Assembly (NCBI GenBank): GCA_028554645.1
Contig: JAQOOI010000021.1
Coordinates: forward strand, 1,550,001-1,614,000
Origin: Omphalotus guepiniiformis
Taxonomy: Eukaryota; Basidiomycota; Agaricomycetes; Agaricales; Omphalotaceae
Reading direction: 5' to 3'
DNA length: 64,000 nucleotides
Numbering within the stretch: the stretch's first letter is position 1; every line of letters starts with the position of its first letter. A program made the position numbers and the translations under genes. This document shows, in pieces, positions 44,943 to 53,156 of this stretch. The notes below the pieces were generated by a model. It worked only from the letters and a program-made list of their open reading frames with translations. It ran no database searches and was not told where the DNA came from.

Positions 44943-46395
44943 ATGCTGCTTCTTAACGTTTTGACCCTGATTGGCAGCGTTGCTGCCCACAGCATCTTTC
45001 AAGTACACTCAGACACATCTTGCAGACCGTGTTGTACTGATGATTGATTTTAGGAGCTGTATGTCAACGGTGTCGATCAAGGCCACTTGACAGGTATTCG
45101 TGTACCGGACTACGACGGGGTAAGACGAAGACAGGAATCAACTTCTTGTGTTTTTCTGATATCGCCCTGTGGTAGCCCATAACCGATGTTACGTCCAACG
45201 ATGTCATTTGTAACGGCGGTATCAACCCGTACCATCAACCACTGCCTACCACAATCATTCCAGTCGCTGCCGGCACTCAAGTCACTGCTGAATGGCATCA
45301 CACTCTGAATGGCGCGGACCCTTCCGATCCTGCAGACCCAATAGACCCATCTCACAAGGGACCTGTAATGGCATACTTGTACGCCTCAACAGTTTCTAAA
45401 CATGCTCCGCTTCGTGTTGATCTGGAATTGAAGGGCCCAAATTCCTGATGCTCTTCAGAGCGACGTGACAGGCCTGAAATGGTTCAAAATCTGGGAGGAT
45501 GGGCTGCAAGTTTCGGATCAGTCTTGGGGAGTTGACAGACTTATTGCAAACAAGGGCAAGGTCTCCTTCGACATTCCTAGCTGCGTACCCGCTGGTCAAT
45601 ATCTGTTGCGAGTAGAACTCATTGGTACGGTTGGGTGAAAGAGCGATTCCTATTTCATACTGACTCGTTCATTTTCAGCATTACATGCTGCTTCCTCGTA
45701 CCCGGGCGCCCAACTTTACGTGAGCAGGTGATGATTACTATACTCTTCATGAAGACTGACTTGCAGTCAAGATGGAGTGCGCTCAGCTGCAGATAACAGG
45801 TGGCAGCAGTGCATCACCTGCGACTGTCAGCTTCCCCGGTGCATATTCAGGCCAGTAGAATGTGCTCATTTCTGGTCTTCTGATAATCACCGAGATTCAC
45901 GAAAACAGGCACTGATCCTGGTATCAAGATCAACATTTATCAAACATTGTCTAACTACACTATACCAGGCAAGCTTATCTCAGGTCAATCATCGCTGCTG
46001 GACTGATTTCTCTGCCTTCAGGACCTTCTGTCTTTTCTTGCGACGGCGCGCCCAGCAGCCCGACTACCGTGGCTTCTTCTACGTCTGCTTCGCAGACCGC
46101 CACCGTTGTGTCGAGCTCTGCGCCGTCAAGTTCTTCGACTTCCTCTGCGGGTACTGTTGCGCAATGGGGCCAATGCGGAGGTATCGGGTGAGTATCCTCG
46201 TAGCTTCAGTCCCCGTTATTGTCTATCTTCAGAACTGGATTCTGATACGTGCGATAGGTACACTGGTCCGACAGCCTGTCAATCGCCTTTCGTCTGCACA
46301 AAGTCCAGCGATTACGTGAGTAGTCCCCGGTTTGTCTTTTGGATATTTTCTTAATGAATCTTTTTCTGTGCATTCAGTACAGCCAATGTTTGTGA
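44943..46395 (+). CDS. AA9 lytic polysaccharide monooxygenase with C-terminal CBM1
   Basis: Copper-dependent oxidative cellulose cleavage (secreted). Signal peptide [15 protein letters not shown], then the mature N-terminus [19 protein letters not shown], so the copper-binding first histidine is exposed. The second histidine lies in [11 protein letters not shown], and the axial tyrosine in [16 protein letters not shown]. Other AA9 blocks: [34 protein letters not shown], and [17 protein letters not shown] Ser/Thr-rich linker (about 40 residues) leads to a CBM1, [20 protein letters not shown] ending SQCL, with the expected four cysteines. About nine short introns. All catalytic residues are present, so I expect an active enzyme. 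It is the last gene before the retrotransposon block; the 5' LTR starts 287 bp after the stop. Confidence 0.93.
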
Positions 46396-46682
46396 AGCAC
46401 ATGCATAAAACTCTACCTTTCGACTACTCAAACAAGATAAAATACAATTGCCGGTCTTATGTTTATGATCGCCTTTACACGAAAGCTCTGGTACTAAATG
46501 TGATATTTGAAACCGGGATTAGCCTAAACACGAGCGAAGGAAGGCTCATGTACTACTAGTTCAGAGCCCTTGTCTTTTGTAGGAAGAATGATCGCCCCAG
46601 CTTACGAAATATATAACCTTGACCAGTATATTTTCCGAGCACGGCTCAAAACGCGTTCTACTACTTCATGCCTGGTGTCTGT
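46396..46682. other. Short gap between LPMO stop and the retrotransposon
   Basis: 287 bp, AT-rich, presumably LPMO 3' UTR and the original intergenic flank. No copy of the sequence beyond the 3' LTR was found to mark a target duplication. Confidence 0.4.
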
Positions 46683-47005
46683 TGTTGAGAAGTAAGAATG
46701 ATGAGTTGACGGATATGGGTAACGACCGACAGGAGTGCGCGCGTCGCGTAGACGAAGTGGCTCATGCCTGTCCGGAGGATGCGGGCTTCCTACTCTTTTA
46801 TTTCAATTTCCTTTCCATACTTATTCAACGTTTCGATACTATCACCCTCAGTCATTTGCGTACCATTGACTGAGGGTGAGTCTATACCTTATCTCTTTCG
46901 TATTCACGCGTGTACTTATATTCTTGTAGCCTCTACTTACAGCGTCTACAGGTAATAGAGTCATTTGCGTACCATTGACTGAGGCCTCTACTTACAGCGT
47001 CTACA
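46683..47005 (+). repeat. 5' LTR of the outer element
   Basis: 323 bp, TG...CA ended. Inside is a 12-bp perfect inverted repeat (CACCCTCAGTCA / TGACTGAGGGTG, 46843-46878) and two duplicated blocks, GTCATTTGCGTACCATTGAC and CCTCTACTTACAGCGTCTAC. Confidence 0.92.
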
Positions 47006-47016
47006 GATTCACAGTC
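47006..47016 (+). other. Candidate primer-binding site of the outer element
   Basis: GATTCACAGTC follows the LTR immediately. Its complement GACTGTGAATC would fold as an anticodon arm with U33 and a GUG anticodon, so a half-tRNA primer (His-type) is possible. Inferred without a tRNA sequence to compare. Confidence 0.4.
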
Positions 47017-47063
47017 AGATCGATATATTGCCCGTCTTGACACTGTCGTCACTAAAGGTCTCA

Positions 47064-47459
47064 ATGAATAATCTCAATAATGTTGCCGTATTCCCGGAGG
47101 ATCGTTGTCTCAAAGGGATTGAGAATTGGGTGGGATTCAAAGCATTCCTTTTCAGCTCTGCTCGCAGTAAAGGTCTCTTGGGGTATCTCGAAGGAACGAT
47201 CCATCAACCGTCTGCTCCTGAGGAAGGAGAAGCGACAGCCCCTACTGCTCCCACATTCATTAGCTCTACTCGTCCTTCGTACGATGAATGGGTCTTTCGC
47301 GAAGGTCATGTGTCTGGACTGATTTACCAGAACATAGTGGATCCTGGATCTCTTGGGATTAACCCGGACATGACTGCTGCCAGCATGTGGACGAAGCTTA
47401 AGGCTAAGTTCGACATCACCACTCAAATTTATCAGGACATTGCGATGAAGCGGCTCGAG
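47064..47459 (+). pseudogene. Outer element gag, 5' fragment (split by the inner element)
   Basis: Starts MNNLNNVAVFPEDRCLKGIE and carries the copia gag features WVGFKAFLFSSARSKGLLGY and MWTKLKAKFDITTQIYQDIA. The frame ends KRLE exactly at the 5-bp target duplication and resumes in phase at 53157 (GVQLAEGGDFE). The gene is thus broken only by the insertion here. Confidence 0.85.
47455..47459. repeat. Target-site duplication of inner element, left copy (TCGAG)
   Basis: TCGAG abuts the left inner LTR and is repeated at 53152-53156 abutting the right one. Removing the inner element plus one copy restores the outer reading frame. Confidence 0.95.
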
Positions 47460-47745
47460 TAAAGAGATATAAAGCGCTTTGAGGGATCTGTAGAATAAAC
47501 AGAGAAACTCAGAGCGCTGCGTAAGGAGCGTCTGAGGTGCCCGATGGTCCGAATCTACCCTATAAGCAAGGATATGTGTATGTACAAGTTTGTACATGAA
47601 ACGGCGGAATAAAGAGAGAGCGTCGGCCGCAGGCCGACGATGTAATCAAAGCTATCGTACTTGGTCCATGTTTGTAGCTACTCATGCGTGTATCTAGAGT
47701 GTCCATTGCTAACTAAAGTGCCCATGGGTATATAAATATTCAACA
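47460..47745 (-). repeat. 3' LTR of the inner element
   Basis: 286 bp. Includes a hairpin CGTCGGCC-GCA-GGCCGACG (47621-47639), a palindromic TGTACAAGTTTGTACA (47581-47596), and the TATA-like TATATAAATA (read on the plus strand as TATATAAATATT near the TG end). Confidence 0.93.
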
Positions 47746-47752
47746 CTCCCCC

Positions 47753-50700
47753 TCAAACTGGACCAAGTCCGAGTTTAGAGGCGAAGTGCTTAGCCTTCGC
47801 GCTAGGTAGCGCCTTCGTAAGCGCATCCGCAACCATTTCCTCCGTAGGACAATAAATGAGAGTGATTTTCCCCTCCTCGATGACGTAGCGAATGAAATGA
47901 TAACGAATGTCAATATGTTTCGTACGGCCATGGTATTGGTGGTCGCGAGAGATAGCGATGGCAGACTGGGAATCTGAGTTCAGCTTCGTACTCGTGGTGC
48001 CGATAATGACGAAAGTCGGTTCAAATGTCTGCGAGACAAGCGAACGAATCCAGATACCCTCCTTAGAAGCATCTGTGGCTGCGACGTATTCTGATTCGGC
48101 TGTAGAAAGCGAGACGAGAGTTTGGGAACGAGAAGACCAGCTAACGGCGCCTCCATCTATGATGAAAACGTAGCCAGTGATGGCACGGCGATCATCGTTC
48201 ATGCTGCCGTCCGCGTCGACGAAGCCTGTAGGATCCTCATTACTCTCACCATAGGTGAGAGACCAATCCTTGGTACCACTGAGGTACCTGACCACTCGCA
48301 ACGCCGCTTCAAAGTGAATACGACCGGGGTTTGACACAAATCGCGCCAACGTATGAACCGCATACGCTATATCGGGCCTAGTCCCTACGCATGCGTACAT
48401 CAGCTTGCCAACTACCTCACGGTACGGCACATTTTTCATAGCTTCGTGTTCCTCCGGGGTCTGTGGAGACTGAGAGCTGGTGAGAAGGGAATGGGTAGCC
48501 ATAGGAATGGATGATGGCTTTGCAGACTCCTGACGAAAGTCGCGTACGATCGACTCAATGTACGCTCGCTGCGAAAGAGAAATGATGCGACGATTACGGT
48601 CGCGTGTAACCTGTACGCCCAAGATCCAATGCAATTCGCCTAGATCTGTAATTGTGAATGCTTCTCGCAGCTTGGATTTGACCAGGTTGATGAGAGTAAT
48701 ACTAGAGGCAATGATGGTAAGATCATCAACAGAAGTAAGGATAATTATGAGCTCGCCGTCTCGCTGACGAAAGAAGACCGACTGGTCGACCTCGCAGCGA
48801 TCCATCTCCAACAACTCCTTCAATGTTTTGCCAAACTTGATATACCAGTAACGGCCACTTTGCTTCAATCCATAGAGAGGTCGTTTAAGCTGAAGGACGG
48901 TGCGATGGGGATTTGGAGACATAGGGTAGCCTGGGGGATGTTTAAGGTAAATAGTTTCATTTTCAATGAGATCACCATTTAAGTAAGCTCCTTTCACATC
49001 CACTTGATGGATTTCGAGGTCGAAACGGGCAGCGAGAGCTAACGCGACGCGAATAGATGATAGTCGAGCAACGGGGGCATACGTTTCCGTAAAGTCGACA
49101 CCGTATTGTTGCGTGAAGCCCTGGGCGACTAGACGTGCCTTGTATTTGTCGACTGCGCCGTGCTCGTTCTTCTTGACCTTAAAGACCCACTTGCTGCCTA
49201 CGACGTTAGCATTTTCGGGCCTATCAACCACATTCCAGGTGCCATGTTCCATCAGGTTTTTCAGCTCGTCCTCGATAGCCTGTTCCCACTTCGACCAGTC
49301 CTTCGACCGCTTCGCTTCAGCTAGGCTTTTCGGCTCTATTCCCTCAGCTTCTGCCATAGCCGCCTCCATCACCAACCCTTCATCCGGCAAATCTTCGTTC
49401 TTGTCAGCTCCAGGTGCCGCACGATCGACGTCGACGTTCATCCCGCGAGGGAGAACAGTCTGAGTACGTCCTGTCCCGGTTTGCGTGCCTTCTCCATCCA
49501 AAAGACGACGCGCGTACGCTGAGGGCTTAATGTGGCGTTTAGGTCGAGTTTGTGTGGGGTCTGGGTCACCGGATACGGCCGGCAACGTTATAGCCGGCTC
49601 GTCCTCGGATGCGGCAGTGTTGTTTGAGGTTGTGGGTCCGTTGTTGTTGAGGTTGAAATCTTCGTTCTCTTCTACAACCTCTCTCTCCCCCTCACTGCCA
49701 GCATCCGCGTCTGCTTCAGTGAACCAAATGGAGCGCTCGACTGTGACGGTGCGTGTGTCTTGCCAGTAAATTCTATGGCCTTGGCTGACAACCGAATCTC
49801 CAGGATCATTGTTGAAACCCAACCAACGACCGACGCGTGCTCGCGGTAAGAGCTTCGGACCACCTGGAGAATGGACATATACAGTGGATCCCCAAACTGG
49901 TACGTTGGCCAAATTTGGTTTGATTCCGTATGCCACCTCATATGGAGTCTTGCCGTCTAGTGCCCTCGTCGACGTTCGATTCTTCAGCCAGACAGCGTGA
50001 CGTAGTGCTTCAGCCCATAAGGATTTCGGTAGCTGACTCTCGTGGAGAATTGCACGGACGCGTTCGAGCAGTGTGCGATTAAGTCTTTCGGATATCCCAT
50101 TCTCTTCGGGCGTGTCATGTACTGTGACGCGATGTACAGTGCCTTTTAACTTCAGGTGAGTAGCAAATTCTTCCCCCATGAACTCGCCTCCCCCATCAGT
50201 TGTAAAGATTTTGATGACAGCCTTTAGATGGTTTAATACCCAAGCCTCATACATCAAGAAGGACTCGTAGACTTCGCTTTTCAGCCGCAGGAGGTAGATA
50301 TGAGTGAGGCGAGAGTAATCGTCCGTGAAGGTGACGAAGTAACGTTTTCCGCCTTTCGACTCTGTCGACGCTGGGCCCCAAACATCTGAGAAAACATTTT
50401 CACCAAATGACTTGGCACGTTCGCCTCGTCGTTGCTTCGGGACAGACTTGCGAATTGCCTTCGCGAACACGCACGTCTCGCATTGGGAGCTGTTGTCAGT
50501 GTCAGTGAGCTGAACCCCTTCTACAAAGCCATTCTCGACAAGTTTACGGGCTGCCGTGCGGGAGATATGACCCATCCTTCGATGGAATTCATCCAAGGTA
50601 ATTCGCTCAACTGAATGTATACCACCTTCAGGAGGATTGACAAGCTTGTATAGGCCATTTGACTTGTAGATCGTGCCAACGACCTTTCCGGCTGGGTCAA

Positions 50701-52789
50701 TAATGACAGCCTTTCCATCACCAAAGTTGATATGGTATCCAGCGTCGTCGAGACAGCCGACGGAGATGAGTGTGTTGGACAATTCGGGTACATAGAGTAC
50801 ATTGGGCAGGTCGAGGCGATGATTCTCGTTATTGAACATGATACATCCTTCGCCCTTACGCGTGGCGGTTAGGACGTCACGGTTAGCTGCTCGGAAGGAT
50901 CGTGGAGAGCAGGATCGAGGTCTGTTGTCGAATAGAGTCATATCGGGTGTCATATGCTTTGAACACCCAGAATCGAGTACAACAGATGGTTTGGCACTGT
51001 TGCTGTCGCTGTCATCAGCAACGTGCGTCGCAGCCTCAGGCGCAAACAGGACCTCGTCAGACGTGATATAGAGGTCATATGCACCATGTCGTTGATATTC
51101 CCCTTCTTCCTCGCACTTCTCTTCACTTTCGTCACTGCGCAATGACTCGAGATAGTTCTCGTACCCGTGGTTGCTCTCGTTGAGCGCATAGCGATAGTCG
51201 GCAGGCCCAGCAACCACTTCTCTGAGGGGATGGAAATCGTGCTTCCATTGGGACAGTACGAGACACTTTCCAGCTGCGATGACTCCATTAGCATGCCATA
51301 GCTTGCGCAGTTCAACGTCACTGAGCGTCGACCCAAAGCTATCTATCTCGTTGAGCAGGTTGGCTTCCGCATCAAATACTTCCATGCCATCAGGCATAGC
51401 AGGATCTATGGCTTCGTTGTTGTCTACAGTAGACATGTACACTCTTATTGAGTCCATACGAGCGTCGATTTCCTCAGGAGAATTGAGGAGACCTTCAGGG
51501 ATGTCTAGGTAATGCCTTTGACTGGGAGGAGCCTCGTCTTCATCGTCGCTTTCGCTTTCAGATTCGGAGTCAGTAATGGGCTGAAGGTCTGGGAGACCAT
51601 CCAAGAAGTCAATATCATCATCTTCGAAGATGCTAGATGCTTCGGTTTCTCCATCGTCGGAGTCAGAGGATGAATCAGATTCAATAGACATAGCAAGATA
51701 CGCAAAGTCTTCCTCTTCGACAGCATTTGCGCCTCCTCTCGACGACTTCGCCACATCCTTCTCTTTCTCCTTCCCTTTCCTCCCCTTTTCGCCATCACCC
51801 TCTCTTGACTTCTCCTTATCCCTTTTGGAGTCGCCATCAGGGCAATTACGACGAATATGGCCACGTTTACCACATCCGTAGCACACAGGGCCTTTGCCCT
51901 TTCCCTTTCCCTTATCCCTTCCTGAACCTGATCCTCTGCGCTCTTCGGCTGTGAGAGCCACATCCTTATCCTTCTCTTTGCTCTTTCCACTATGACCTTT
52001 CTCCTCGTCGATTAGGAAGTCGTAATGCCTTTTAATGGCGTCGATTAGATCTTCGGTAGCGACAGCTGCTCCAACAAGAGCAGCACCTTCGATCATAGTG
52101 TTGGCGAACTTTCGGTACTCTTTCGGTAGGATTTTTAGGATGTGAGATCGATGTTCAACGTTGCTGACTTCTCCTCCAGCGTTAAGGATATTGTCAACAA
52201 TTAAGTCGTCTTCTTCCAAGAATTTACGTAGATCCACATTTGCTCCACAGGTACGAGCCTCCCATTTGGCTTTCATTTGGGAAACTTTAACCTCAGTTTT
52301 GACCTGTACCTCTCGCACTAGGTTCAGCCAAATGTCACGGACAGTATTAGCATTCCTAGTAACCTTCCGCATGAGATTATCATCGAGGCGATCACATAGC
52401 ATGGAGCGGGCCTGGCTCTCGAGCTGGGTCCAATGATTGTGGATGGACAGTTTCGTGCTATAGTCGGCTGCAGCTGGGTTTTCGGGCCTCGTCGGGGGAA
52501 CGAAGCTCATCAGGAATAGGTGGGAGATACCAGCAGCAGACGCAGCGATGTTCCAGCGCTCTCGAAATATGGTGAAGTTGGAACCATCTGGAATGACATT
52601 CGGAACTTTTGAGAAGTAATCGGCTCGATGCGAAAAGTGTGTTTGGTTGGTCAATGGCTCGGCAGGTGAGATGAAGGCTGAGGGAAGTGGGGCGACTTCT
52701 TCAGTCATGCGCTGGAGCCTTGCGGATGGGGTCGGTGTTGAAGTGCGGGGTTCAGCAGCTTCGCCACCAGCTTCAGAGACAGACGACAT
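47753..52789 (-). CDS. Inner element gag-pol polyprotein, 1678 codons
   Basis: Starts MSSVSEAGGEAAEPRT at 52789. Gag region with MRKVTRNANTVRDIWLNLV and a CCHC zinc knuckle CYGCGKRGHIRRNC near residue 300; an acidic Asp/Ser-rich spacer; protease VLDSGCSKHMTPDM; GAG-pre-integrase HRRMGHISRTAARKLVENG with CETCVFAKAIR; integrase core with D-D-E residues in FSDVWGPAS, FTTDGGGEF and ENGISERLNR; reverse transcriptase WVFKVKKNEHGAVDKYKARL, HQVDVKGAYLNGDL and the catalytic S-V-D-D-L (usual copia: Y-V-D-D); and RNase H SLSTAESEYVAATDASKEGI. The frame is open throughout, including the stop inside the polypurine tract. I expect an autonomous element. Arginine and lysine density in the spacer resembles other basidiomycete copia elements. 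Confidence 0.95.
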   Translation of the reverse strand: MSSVSEAGGEAAEPRTSTPTPSARLQRMTEEVAPLPSAFISPAEPLTNQTHFSHRADYFSKVPNVIPDGSNFTIFRERWNIAASAAGISHLFLMSFVPPTRPENPAAADYSTKLSIHNHWTQLESQARSMLCDRLDDNLMRKVTRNANTVRDIWLNLVREVQVKTEVKVSQMKAKWEARTCGANVDLRKFLEEDDLIVDNILNAGGEVSNVEHRSHILKILPKEYRKFANTMIEGAALVGAAVATEDLIDAIKRHYDFLIDEEKGHSGKSKEKDKDVALTAEERRGSGSGRDKGKGKGKGPVCYGCGKRGHIRRNCPDGDSKRDKEKSREGDGEKGRKGKEKEKDVAKSSRGGANAVEEEDFAYLAMSIESDSSSDSDDGETEASSIFEDDDIDFLDGLPDLQPITDSESESESDDEDEAPPSQRHYLDIPEGLLNSPEEIDARMDSIRVYMSTVDNNEAIDPAMPDGMEVFDAEANLLNEIDSFGSTLSDVELRKLWHANGVIAAGKCLVLSQWKHDFHPLREVVAGPADYRYALNESNHGYENYLESLRSDESEEKCEEEGEYQRHGAYDLYITSDEVLFAPEAATHVADDSDSNSAKPSVVLDSGCSKHMTPDMTLFDNRPRSCSPRSFRAANRDVLTATRKGEGCIMFNNENHRLDLPNVLYVPELSNTLISVGCLDDAGYHINFGDGKAVIIDPAGKVVGTIYKSNGLYKLVNPPEGGIHSVERITLDEFHRRMGHISRTAARKLVENGFVEGVQLTDTDNSSQCETCVFAKAIRKSVPKQRRGERAKSFGENVFSDVWGPASTESKGGKRYFVTFTDDYSRLTHIYLLRLKSEVYESFLMYEAWVLNHLKAVIKIFTTDGGGEFMGEEFATHLKLKGTVHRVTVHDTPEENGISERLNRTLLERVRAILHESQLPKSLWAEALRHAVWLKNRTSTRALDGKTPYEVAYGIKPNLANVPVWGSTVYVHSPGGPKLLPRARVGRWLGFNNDPGDSVVSQGHRIYWQDTRTVTVERSIWFTEADADAGSEGEREVVEENEDFNLNNNGPTTSNNTAASEDEPAITLPAVSGDPDPTQTRPKRHIKPSAYARRLLDGEGTQTGTGRTQTVLPRGMNVDVDRAAPGADKNEDLPDEGLVMEAAMAEAEGIEPKSLAEAKRSKDWSKWEQAIEDELKNLMEHGTWNVVDRPENANVVGSKWVFKVKKNEHGAVDKYKARLVAQGFTQQYGVDFTETYAPVARLSSIRVALALAARFDLEIHQVDVKGAYLNGDLIENETIYLKHPPGYPMSPNPHRTVLQLKRPLYGLKQSGRYWYIKFGKTLKELLEMDRCEVDQSVFFRQRDGELIIILTSVDDLTIIASSITLINLVKSKLREAFTITDLGELHWILGVQVTRDRNRRIISLSQRAYIESIVRDFRQESAKPSSIPMATHSLLTSSQSPQTPEEHEAMKNVPYREVVGKLMYACVGTRPDIAYAVHTLARFVSNPGRIHFEAALRVVRYLSGTKDWSLTYGESNEDPTGFVDADGSMNDDRRAITGYVFIIDGGAVSWSSRSQTLVSLSTAESEYVAATDASKEGIWIRSLVSQTFEPTFVIIGTTSTKLNSDSQSAIAISRDHQYHGRTKHIDIRYHFIRYVIEEGKITLIYCPTEEMVADALTKALPSAKAKHFASKLGLGPV

Positions 52790-52840
52790 ATTTGGGTAGG
52801 GGAATTTTTATTGAGACACAAATAAATTCTTTTCGGTTTA

Positions 52841-52865
52841 GCAGCGGGGCTCGGGGCCCATAACC
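52841..52865 (-). other. Primer-binding site matching initiator tRNA-Met anticodon arm
   Basis: Directly next to the 5' LTR. The element strand reads GGTTATGGGCCCC; its complement GGGGCCCATAACC contains the CAT anticodon and the AA after it, as in eukaryotic initiator tRNA-Met (GGGCCCAUAACCC). This is the half-tRNA priming described for Drosophila copia, not the usual 3' CCA priming. Confidence 0.72.
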
Positions 52866-53151
52866 TAAAGAGATATAAAGCGCTTTGAGGGATCTGTAGA
52901 ATAAACAGAGAAACTCAGAGCGCTGCGTAAGGAGCGTCTGAGGTGCCCGATGGTCCGAATCTACCCTATAAGCAAGGATATGTGTATGTACAAGTTTGTA
53001 CATGAAACGGCGGAATAAAGAGAGAGCGTCGGCCGCAGGCCGACGATGTAATCAAAGCTATCGTACTTGGTCCATGTTTGTAGCTACTCATGCGTGTATC
53101 TAGAGTGTCCATTGCTAACTAAAGTGCCCATGGGTATATAAATATTCAACA
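52866..53151 (-). repeat. 5' LTR of the inner element
   Basis: 286 bp, matching the other copy base for base as read by eye; same hairpin at 53027-53045. Confidence 0.93.
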
Positions 53152-53156
53152 TCGAG
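53152..53156. repeat. Target-site duplication of inner element, right copy (TCGAG)
   Basis: Second copy of TCGAG, abutting the 5' LTR of the inner element and followed by the in-phase continuation of outer gag. Confidence 0.95.

Larger units (their letters stand above)
47460..53151 (-). mobile_element. Inner Ty1/copia LTR retrotransposon, complete and apparently intact
   Basis: 286-bp LTRs at 47460-47745 (3' LTR) and 52866-53151 (5' LTR), in minus orientation, beginning TGTTGAATAT and ending CTCTTTA on the element strand. The copies look identical by eye, and the 5-bp target duplication is perfect, so insertion is recent. The polypurine tract TTTGAGGGGGAG (47746-47757) precedes the 3' LTR and contains the gag-pol stop codon. 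The primer-binding site (52841-52865) matches an initiator tRNA-Met anticodon arm. One open 1678-codon frame covers gag-pol. Confidence 0.95.

Noticed and set aside
48000..52440. Plus-strand open frames inside the inner element
   Set aside because: Shadows of the intact minus-strand gag-pol frame.
52841..52865. 5' half of a tRNA-Met gene
   Set aside because: Only the anticodon arm portion is present, and its position beside the LTR fits a primer-binding site, not a gene.
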